Below, piece by piece: positions 11,124 to 19,310 of a stretch of 64,000 bases of DNA. The stretch is from positions 779,479 through 843,478 of the forward strand of contig CAUYUJ010005002.1 of NCBI GenBank assembly GCA_963575745.1, read 5' to 3'. The notes under the pieces were generated by a model, which saw only the letters and a list, made by a program, of their open reading frames with translations, ran no database searches and was not told where the DNA came from. The translations under genes were made by a program, and so were the position numbers. Origin of the DNA: Prorocentrum cordatum. Taxonomy: Eukaryota > Sar > Dinophyceae > Prorocentrales > Prorocentraceae. How positions within the stretch are numbered: position 1 is the stretch's first letter; each line of letters starts with the position of its first letter.

Positions 11124-11174
11124 GGCGAGCCGCCGTCTGCGGCGAACGGGCCTCTTGGCGGGAGCCGCTGGAGG

Positions 11175-11193
11175 TTTTTTTGATGAAAAAAAA
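11175..11193 (+). other. LINE A 3'-terminal hairpin / A-tract
   Basis: Seven T, the loop GATG and eight A form a perfect short hairpin that also supplies the terminal A-tract. Its position directly before the candidate target-site duplication makes it the likely 3' end of the element. Confidence 0.65.
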
Positions 11194-11196
11194 GCA

Positions 11197-11210
11197 TCTT
11201 GGAGGCCTCT
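11197..11210 (+). repeat. Candidate target-site duplication, right copy
   Basis: Second copy of TCTTGGAGGCCTCT, three bases after the A-tract of LINE A. Confidence 0.6.
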
Positions 11211-11725
11211 TGGGGGCCTCCTGGGGGCCTCTTGGGGCCATCTTGGGGCCTCTTGGTGCCTCCTGGGCGCTTCTTGGGGCCATCTTGGAGGGAATCGACC
11301 AAATAAGAGGGGAGCTTTAATGAGCGCTGCCCCCCTCAGAAAGCCAAAATGGGGCCAAAACCTTCATACAATCAACGATTGTGGCTTGACAGAAGAGGTG
11401 AGCTTTAATGAGCGCTGCCCCCCTCAGAAGGCGAAAATGGGGCCAAAACCGTAGTAAAATCAGGGATGTTGGCTTCAAAGCAGAGGAGAGGGTGTTTTCT
11501 GCCTCCCCCTGTCGGGGCCAGAATCATCGTGAGGGGTGTCGTTTTTTTAGCCCTCCCAGGAGTCGAAAATGACCCCCCCGACGACCCGCGAGGCGCCCTC
11601 TCCAGGCCCAGGGGGAGGGGGTAGGGGGAGGGGTAAACCCCTCCCCGAAGGGGAAGAAGGGGGGTTGAGAACAGAGAGGGCTCGCTAAACCACTCACGCC
11701 CAAAGGGCTGGTGGGATTTCTAGCC
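11197..11725 (+). repeat. Right part of the dispersed composite repeat that hosts LINE A
   Basis: The CTTGGGGGCCT array resumes to about 11290. Then come two copies of a TGAGCGCTGCCCCCCTCAG unit with AAATGGGGCCAAAACC, and an AGGGGGAGGGGGTAGGGGGA block ending in CTCACGCCCAAAGGGCTGG. The same order follows the array at 46030-46450. Short ORFs here have no recognisable product. Confidence 0.85.
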
Positions 11726-11817
11726 TCAGGATCCTTCGTGGTGGGGAAGTCTCAGGCGAAACGCCCGTTCCGCCTTTTCGACCAGCCTCGGGGTGCGACA
11801 GGGAGAAATTATCTAGA

Positions 11818-12125
11818 AGGAGGAATAATGGAGGAGGAGGAGAAGGAGGAGGAGGAGGAGGAGGAGGAGGAGGAGGAGGAGGAGGAGACGGCGGAGGAGG
11901 AGGAGAAGGAGGAGAAGGAGGAAGAGGAGGAGGATGAGGAGGAGGAGGAGGAGGAGGAAAAGGAGGAGGAGGAGGAGGAGAAGGAGCAGGACGAGGAGGA
12001 GACGGAGGAGGAGGAGGCGGAGGAGAAGGAGGGGGAGGAGAGGAGGAGGAGGAGAAAGAGGAGGAGGAGGAGGAGGAGCAGGAGGAGGAGTTGGAAGGGG
12101 AAGGGGCTCGGGAGGAGGATGCACG
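11818..12125 (+). repeat. GGA trinucleotide array
   Basis: Long degenerate (GGA)n. The predicted Glu-rich, Arg-rich and Ser-rich proteins in different frames are translations of the array. Confidence 0.95.
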
Positions 12126-12205
12126 CGCAGGGAGCGGAGGAGGAGAAGGAGGATGGGAGACGGAGGGAGAGGAGGCGTGGCGATGCGCCGACATACTTCC
12201 ATAAG

Positions 12206-12747
12206 GACGACCCTTTGGAGAGCCCAGGGCGACGTTGGGGCCTCGGGCCTCCCAGGGTACCGCGTGCGGGGGGCCACGTTAGAGGTGGATACGGTCGGGA
12301 ACTTTGGCTTAGCGTGTCGCTCTGCCAGTCCTGGCTCACCAGGCTTCGGCGCGACACGGTGTCCACGTTCCCACTTCCAAGTCCCAATGTCCCGAGCCTT
12401 TCCGAGTCTCCCGCCCAGTGGAGCGGAGCGACACGCTATCCGCGTGCAAGGCATACGTAGCGTGTCGCCGCGGCCGCCGCCGCGGGACGACCCTTTGGAG
12501 AGCCCAGGGCGACGTTGGGGCCTCGGGCCTCCCAGGGTACCACGTTAGAGGTGGATACGGTCGGGAACTTTGGCTTAGCGTGTCGCTCTGCCAGTCCTGG
12601 CTCACCAGGGGCGCGACACGGTGTCCACGTTCCCACTTCCAAGTCCCAATATCCCGAGCCTTTCCGAGTCTCCCGCCCAGTGGAGCGGAGCGACACGCTA
12701 TCCGCGTGCAAGGCATACGTAGCGTGTCGCCGCGGCCGCCGCCGCGG
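12206..12747 (+). repeat. 280-bp tandem duplication
   Basis: Copy 1 is 12206-12485 and copy 2 is 12486-12747. Both start at GACGACCCTTTGGAGAGCCC and end in a CGCGGCCGCCGCCGCGG block. Copy 2 lacks two short stretches (about 13 and 4 bp). Part of the start recurs near 3205-3255, again beside a GGA tract. Confidence 0.9.
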
Positions 12748-14520
12748 AACGCTATCCAGAAGTTTCTGACCGTAGGCTCAGGGGGGAACGTATGGACCCC
12801 CGTCGCCAGGGTCCGCGTTGGGGCGTCGAAGAGGTCAGAGTTCCGAGGTTGTGGGGCGCCTTCGTCGGTCTTCGGCGGTCTTCCAGCCTCGGCGTGCCTT
12901 TTCCAGCGGCTGCGCCACGCCGAGGGCGCTCCAGCGGTGGCCCCGATCGTCCCGAAGGGCCGCCAGAGAGCCGAGTTATGGCCCGAAAACCATCCAGAGA
13001 CGGGGATTGGCTCACGGGTGTATGCATCGACCCCAATCGACCGTTCATCGTCGCTAGGGGCCTGACAGCCCACCCCGCCCAGGAAGACTTGCTATCGCGG
13101 GCCTGCAGTCAACCCGCATAGCAAGGATGAGCAGCTTTCCAAGGTTGCCCTTGCATCCTTCCCCTTCGGCCCATCCTTGGCCGCTCGCAGGGTGTCGACA
13201 TTGCCTTCCAAGGCCCTTGCATCCTCATTGTGCGTTCTTATTCTACGGGCTGACTGAATCGCCGAAAGATCGGCGATGCATCGTCGATTCAGGGTCGGTG
13301 GTTCCCGCCAAAAGGGGCCAGTTCCTTCCTGTCGTTGCCCCTCATGCGCGCGGGGGGCGGGGGTGGCGATGGCAGGGGCGGATATCCCAGGGGGGGGCCC
13401 TTACGCAGGGGCTTCGATCGCCCATGCCTTCGACGAGGCTCCCCGACGAGTATGTGTAATGATGTCTGCCCCTTGGCTATCCAGCCCGTTTGCCTCTGCC
13501 GTGGGGGTCGGCTGTTCCCAGAGATGGCCCTGGCCGCAAGGTGCCCCCAGCGTCTCCAGGGTAGCCCGGGTGGCCTCCAGAGGGCCCGTTGCGGTGAAAC
13601 CCACAGGATCACGATCCGGCAGCGTGCAAGAATTGGGACGTGTGACTCCGAATTCTGACAGCGCTTCGCGGTCCAGGCGAGGTGACTTTTGAGTGGACTG
13701 CTTCGCACCCGGAGCTGGAAGGCGCAGACCTCACTCCGCAGCAGTGCTTTGTGATCGCTGGCAAAGATCTGGCAGGCAAGCGGCTCCAGAGGCTGTGCAT
13801 CGCTCGTTGCAGTCAGCTGGGGGGCCATGCTGCCACTAGGGCATGGGGCGCGCCCACCTCATCCCCCCGCGGGCAAGGATGGATAGGTGGGGGACGGAGG
13901 GGATGGAGGAGGGGAGGAGATTATCTCAGGTTTTTCTCAGGATGCCACTTCCTCCTGGATGTTTTTCAAGTCCGTGGGAGTTTCCAGGGAGGGGTTGAGG
14001 GAAGGAAGCTCGCGGGGCCAGAGCGGCTGCCTCGAGAGCCGAAGCCTCAGATGTCAGCAGTTTGCGCCGCCAGGCGCAGAAGTCGTTTCTGGAGGGCAGG
14101 GGGGATGGGCACGGTAGGTTCGTGCCGCGTCGATGGGAGAGTAATCCCAGCGCAGGTGTTCAAGGTTGAGCGTTGCCAATGGTCTGGACTCGGCCGATAT
14201 CGAACAACCTGCGTTATCGGAAAGCCGCGGTCATGCGAAGTTGAACGATCCACGTGGCGTCAGGAATCAGCGCCGACGTCGTCACGTCGCGAATCTGCCG
14301 TGGGGAGGAAGGGAGAATGTGCACGAAGGGGCTCATGGGGCAGGAGGACCAGGGGGGGGGGGGGAATCCCGCCAGAGGCCCCTCAAGAAGTGTCCTGACC
14401 CTCTGTGCGGGCCTCTCATGGCGGCGTTGCGTGCCATGCTGAGGTCCTGGCACCCGTGCGCGCCAGAGGGGCTCGAGTGCATCTGCGACGGGGCTGTGCG
14501 CTGGGGCCGCGACGGAGGGG
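12748..14520. other. Unassigned GC-rich region
   Basis: No gene recognised. ORFs up to 238 aa (13682-14398) exist in several overlapping frames on both strands, as expected for GC-rich DNA, and none shows a domain. A short block around 13145-13215 repeats CCTTGCATCCT-like words. Confidence 0.45.
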
Positions 14521-14527
14521 CTGAGGA

Positions 14528-14951
14528 GAAGGATGACGACGACGACAACGACGACGAAGACCACGACGACGATGACGAAGACCTCGACGACGACGACGAT
14601 GATGATGATGATGCTGCTGCTGCTGATGATGCTGATGATAATGATGATGATGCTGATGATGATGGTGATGCTGGTGGTGGTAGTGGTTGTGTTGGTAGTA
14701 GTAGTGGTGGTGATGGTGATGATGATGAGGATGATGATGATACTGATGATGGTTATGGCAATTATTTTGCTGCAGCGATGACGAGGAGGATGTTGAGGAT
14801 GATTACGCGTATACTGATGATGCTGCGGACGAGGATGAGGATGAGGATGAGGATGATGATGATGATGATGATGAGTGATGATGATGTCGACTATGATCAC
14901 GATGGTGATGATGATGATGCTGATGATGCTGATGATGATGATGATGATGAC

Positions 14952-14982
<31 letters not shown>

Positions 14983-15235
14983 GCGACGCGATGCTATTGA
15001 TGCTGAAGATGCTGCTACATGACGATGATGGTGATACGGGTGTTGAAGGTGATGATGATGATTATGCTGGTAGTACGGATGCTCATGATTATTGTGACGC
15101 TGCTGGTGCTGTCGATTGTGATGATGATGATGACGATGCTGATGCTGATGATGATGCTGCTGATGATTGGTATGGTGATGCGTGATGATGGTGATCATGA
15201 CGATCATGGTGATGATGATGCTGCTGATTATGATT
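14528..15235 (+). repeat. GAC/GAT trinucleotide array, about 700 bp
   Basis: (GAC)n changing to (GAT)n with interruptions. It gives Asp-, Met- or His-rich ORFs depending on frame and strand. An oppositely oriented (ATC)n array follows at 15736-15952. Confidence 0.95.
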
Positions 15236-15735
15236 CTATAGGTTTACGCCACATCCGCCGACCCCTCATCTTGGCGGTCTTGCCGGCTCGCTTGAATCGG
15301 GCTGGGGAGTCGTGTAGGGGTCCATAATGACCTCTCTGAGGGCCATGTGGAATCCGCTAGGGGTCATCTCGAGGCCCTGGGGGGCCCATCGGAAAAGAAA
15401 GGACGCGAATGCAATCTTGGCATCGTTCTGGAGATGCCCAAAGGGTGGAAGCGTTGGATTGGGGCCCGTATATTTCTTGCTGAGTTTGACTTTTTTGGTG
15501 AGGCGGGGTTGTTTTTGGGGGCATCCCTCAGCCCGCACGGGGAACCTCGGGGCTGTGGAGGGGACGAGTCTCACACGCTTGGGAACCGAGAAGGTGTTCG
15601 CGGTTTGTTTCGCATTGCTAGGTCCAGGCACGTGACGAGCCCGAGGCCATCGCGTGACCTACGGGGGCTGAGCTAGGACGCTACGTGCGGCCGAAGCGGT
15701 GGTTCGGTTGGTGTTCCCCCGCGTCCTCACTGGGC
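15236..15735. other. Unassigned core between two inverted GAT/ATC arrays
   Basis: About 500 bp of ordinary-looking sequence with a minus-strand ORF of 121 codons (15266-15631) and overlapping plus-strand ORFs. No domain recognised. Confidence 0.45.
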
Positions 15736-15952
15736 GTTTCGTCATCATCATCATCATCATCACCACCATCATCATCATCATCATCATTACCGTCACCATC
15801 ATCATCATCATTATCAGCACCACCATCATCATGCTAATCATCATCATCTTCATCATCATCATCGGTATCATCCTCGTCATAATCATTGTCGTCGTTGTCG
15901 CCATCATCGTCATCATACTCATGACCCACATCATCACATCACCATAATCATA
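15736..15952 (+). repeat. ATC trinucleotide array
   Basis: (TCA/ATC)n, complementary to the GAT array at 14528-15235, so the pair can fold back over a 500-bp core. Confidence 0.95.
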
Positions 15953-16262
15953 ATCATGCCCAAAACAGCATCATCAGCCGGGTCCTCAATAGCACTATCA
16001 GTTCTTAGGCCTCATGGCGGCCCTTGGGGCGGACGAGGAGACGGCTCTGACACGGCTGGAGGCCCAGGAGGCGCAAGCGTCGGGAATCTGCAGACGTGCG
16101 AGCTTTCGAAACGCTCAATAAAGCATGGGGTACTTGCAATGCTCGTTGGAGGCACCCTCGCGAAATGTGGATGTTGAAATCGCTGGCCTAATCTTCGGAT
16201 CTCCAAGATGGAGGCTCTCGCCTGAGACATCCTCGGAAAAGTGGTCGTCTTGAAGAGTCCCT
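15953..16262. other. Unassigned spacer
   Basis: About 310 bp. CTCGCCTGAGACATCCTC near 16218 resembles a piece of the 152-bp repeat at the window start. Nothing else recognised. Confidence 0.4.
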
Positions 16263-16264
16263 GT

Positions 16265-16640
16265 AGGACCTGTTGTCGCAGTCGTCGTCGACGTTGTCCT
16301 CGTCGTGATCGTCGTCGTCGTCGTCGTCCTCGTCGCCCTCGTCGTTCTCGTCGTCGTCGTCGTCGCGTCGTTTCGCTGCCTGCGCCCCCCCCGTTCCCGT
16401 CTGGGCGCCCGCTCGAGCTCTGGCCCGATGCGGGGCTCTGCTTGGAGGCCTCGTCGAGGTGCGGCCGATAAGCGTTGTCGCTTGAATCTTCGTGCGCGCG
16501 TGTCAGCGATGCGAGAATCAGGAAGACGACGACGACGACCACCGCGACCACGACGACGACGACGACGACGACGACCAGGACGACGACGACGACGACGACG
16601 ACGTTGACGACCACGACGACGACGACGAAGACGACGATCC
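16265..16640 (+). repeat. Paired inverted CGT / ACG microsatellites
   Basis: (CGT)n at 16268-16362 and (GAC/ACG)n at 16525-16640 are complementary and separated by about 160 bp of unique GC-rich sequence, another foldback arrangement. Confidence 0.9.
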
Positions 16641-18400
16641 GTGGCTGTTTTGACACAGTTCGAATTTTCCCCCGTAGCGTTCGCCCAGAGCGACGGCGCT
16701 GCGTCGACCTGCGGCTGGAACGAGAATTGCCAGTGCGATTGCCCAGCGCCGGTCGTGGACATGATGTGCATGCAGGTTTCTGTTGGATTTTGCTATACCG
16801 TCCTGCCGAAGAGCGACTGCATTGCCATGACATGTGGCTTCAGTGAGATCTGCCAGCGCGTTATCCACACGCTGGCCGCGGACCTGGTGTACACGCAGGT
16901 TGCCGCTGAATTGTGCTATACCGTCCTGCCCAGGAGCGACGGCACTGCCGTGACATGCGGCCTGGATGAGATTTGCCAGTCCGATATTCCCGCGCGAGTC
17001 GCTGACCTCATGGTCACGCAGGTTGCCGCTGGATTTTGCTACGCCGTTCTGCCCAGGAGCGACGGCATTGCCGTGACATGCGGCTTGAATGAGAACTGCC
17101 GGTGCGTTATCCCCGCGCTGGCCGCGGACCTGGTGCACACTCAGGTTGCCGCTGTGTTTTGGTATACTTGTGCCCACATGCGACGGCAGTGTCGTGACAT
17201 GCGGCTTCAATGAGAATTGCCAGTGCGTTATCCCTGCGGTGTTCGCGGACTTGATGCGCATGCAGGTTGCCCGTAGATTTTGCCACGCCGTCCTGCCCAG
17301 GAGCAGTGGCACTTCCGCGACATGCGGTTGGAACGAGAACTGCCAGTACCATCGCCCAGCGCTGGCCGCGGACTTGGTGAACGCGCAGAACTTGGTGGCC
17401 ACGCAGGTTGCTGTTGGATTATGCTATACCGTTCTGCCCAGGAGCGACGGCACTGCCGTGAGATGTGCCTTGAAAGAGAGCTGCTGGCGCGTTATCCCCT
17501 GGTGCGCGCGCAGGTTGCCGGTGGATTTTGCTATGCCGCCCCGCCTTGGAGCGACGGCGCCGCCGAGACACGCGGTTTGGATGAGAATGGTGAGTTCGAT
17601 ATCCCCGCGCTGGTTGCGGACCTGACGGTCACGCAGGTTGCCTCTGGATCTTGCTACGCAGTCCTGCCCAGGAGCGACGGTCTTGCTGTGACATGCGGCG
17701 CGAGTGAGAACCGCGAGTGCGCTCGTCCAGCGCTGGCCGCGGACCTGGTGTACACGCAGGTTCCCGCTGGATTTTGCTACACCGTCCTGCCCCGATGCGA
17801 CGGCACTGCCGTGACATGCGGCTTCAATGAGAACTGCCAGTGCGCGATCCCCGCGCTGGTCTCGGACTTCATGCGCATGCAGATTGCCGCTGGATTTTGC
17901 TGCGCTCTCCTGCCCGGGAGCGACGGCGCTGCCGTGTCGTGCGGTTGGGGCGAGAATTGCCAGTGCGATTGCTCAGCGCTGGCCGCGGACTTGGTGCATA
18001 CGCTGAATTTGATGCACGCGCAGGTTGCCGCTGGATTATGCTGTGCCGTTCTGCCGAGGAGCGATGGCATTGACTTGCCATGTTTGTTGAAAGAGAACTG
18101 CCGGTGTGTTATCTCCGCGCTGGTCGCGGACTTCACGATCACGCAGGTTGCCGCTGAATTGCGCTACACCGTCCTGCCCTTGAGCGACGGCATTGCCGTG
18201 ACATCGGGCTTCATTGAGAGCTGCCGGTGCATTATTCCTGCGCTGGCCGCGGACCTGGGGCACGCGCAGGTTGCCGCTGGATTTTGTTATACCATCCTGC
18301 CCAGAAGCGACGGCGTTGCCGCGGCATGCAGCCTCACTGAGAACTGCCAGCGTGATCTCCTAACGCCGGTCGCGGGCAAGACGTATCTCAGACGCCTGCG
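16641..18400 (+). pseudogene. Degenerate RCC1-type repeat protein (about 14 repeats of 41 aa)
   Basis: A 123-bp unit encodes the pattern VAAGFCYTVLPRSDGTAVTC followed by GxNENCQCxIPALAADL. CAGGTT of successive units falls at 16773, 16896, 17019, 17142, 17263, 17404, 17511, 17634, 17757, 17880, 18021, 18144 and 18267. The pattern (V-A-G, T-V-L, S-D-G, A-x-x-C-G) resembles RCC1-type beta-propeller repeats common in dinoflagellates; family assignment is from the pattern only. A 2-bp loss near 17150-17165 shifts the frame and a 16-bp loss near 17490-17505 restores it; two units have 18-bp insertions. The upstream edge is a microsatellite and the downstream edge runs into a CTTGGGGGCCT array, so no intact gene is evident. 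Confidence 0.65.
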
Positions 18401-18597
18401 GCGAATCATCGCCGCCCCCTGCTTTTTTGGAAACGCCGATGCGGCCAAAAGTTGGGCTAGAGTTTGGTCGAGGTATCGGACCATGCGTTCCCCGAGTCGG
18501 TTTGGAAAGCTTTCGGGGAACACTTGGGGGAGTATGAGCATGAACAGGAAGAGGAAGAGGATGAGGAAGAGTAGGAGGATGAGGGTTGTTAGGAGGG

Positions 18598-18712
18598 CAC
18601 TCTTGGGGCCCGGGAGCTTCTTGGGGGCCTCTTCGAGGCCTCTTGGAGGCATATTGGGGGCATCCTTGGACCTCTTGGGGGCCTTTGGGGGCTTCTTGGG
18701 GGTCTGGGAAGC
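18598..18712 (+). repeat. CTTGGGGGCCT array
   Basis: Short array of the same repeat that flanks LINE A. It lies between the RCC1-like array and the segment upstream of the helicase, and shows that the ORF reading through all three is accidental. Confidence 0.85.
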
Positions 18713-18719
18713 AGACGAG

Positions 18720-19310
18720 CAGAGAGCGGATGCTGACAAAAGCGGTGCGCTGCCCGGACCCCAGCTGAAAGCCGGAGTGGATTATGTGATCAAGGCAGGA
18801 TGGGGGAGTTATTCGTGGGTCCCGTTTCCAGATGTTCCTGAGCTCGAAACATTGAGGCACGCGCGGGTGCTGGTGCGAAACGAGCGCCCGAGAAACCCCA
18901 GCTTTCATGGGGCGCCGCAGCCGAAACACGGAGCGGGGCAGGGGGATAGGAACGGGCTGTTGTTGATGGTATATTCCCGGGCCTTCACACTTCGCGACGA
19001 TGAAGAGTTCTCGGGGGCCGACTGCGGAGTGCCACACCTGCGAGAGTTCCGCGGGGGGCAGGGGTCACGGGCGGAGGCGTCTTTGGAATGGTTGAGGAAA
19101 GGCATGCCATGTGAAGAAACAAGGAGGTACGTGCAGAACTACATGGGCGTGGTGGATACGCGACCAGTCGCGGACGAAGATCTAGTCAAAGGCGAAGACG
19201 AGCTGCACAGCGATGAAGACTGGATCCGCGAATTGTCGACGCGGCGACTATGCGGAAGACGCACGTGGGAGGCGCGCCCATGGAGAAAGAGGACGGGCGG
19301 ACCAATGTAG
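18720..19310 (+). pseudogene. ORF segment upstream of the PIF1-like helicase, overlapping it in another frame
   Basis: About 190 codons ending in TAG at 19308. A plausible protein segment runs from GVDYVIKAGWGSYSW (about 18775) through HARVLVRNERPRNPSFHG and LLLMVYSRAFTLRDDEE to an acidic tail DLVKGEDELHSDEDW. It overlaps the start of the helicase ORF by 61 bases (19250-19310) in a different frame. The simplest explanation is that this is the N-terminal part of the same large helicase protein, separated by a frameshift near 19217-19310, as in Helitron-like or dinoflagellate PIF1 elements. No HUH nuclease motif is visible, so Helitron membership is unproven. Confidence 0.45.

Larger units (their letters stand above)
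5193..11196 (+). mobile_element. LINE A: SL-tagged non-LTR retrotransposon, about 6.0 kb, nearly full length
   Basis: Runs from the spliced leader to a T7-GATG-A8 hairpin/A-tract at 11175-11193, flanked by a candidate 14-bp direct repeat. It encodes ORF1 (zinc finger plus coiled coil) and ORF2 (APE-like endonuclease, reverse transcriptase, CCHC-like knuckle, RNase H). Defects are few: one single-base frameshift in ORF1 and two stops in ORF2 (8148 TAG, 10986 TGA). It sits in a CTTGGGGGCCT array that is part of a composite repeat whose uninterrupted paralogue is at 45250-46450. It looks young compared with LINEs B, C and D. Confidence 0.88.

Noticed and set aside
17280-19310. A single 676-aa fusion of RCC1-like repeats with the helicase upstream segment
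   Set aside because: A CTTGGGGGCCT array lies between the two parts; the join is a chance open frame.
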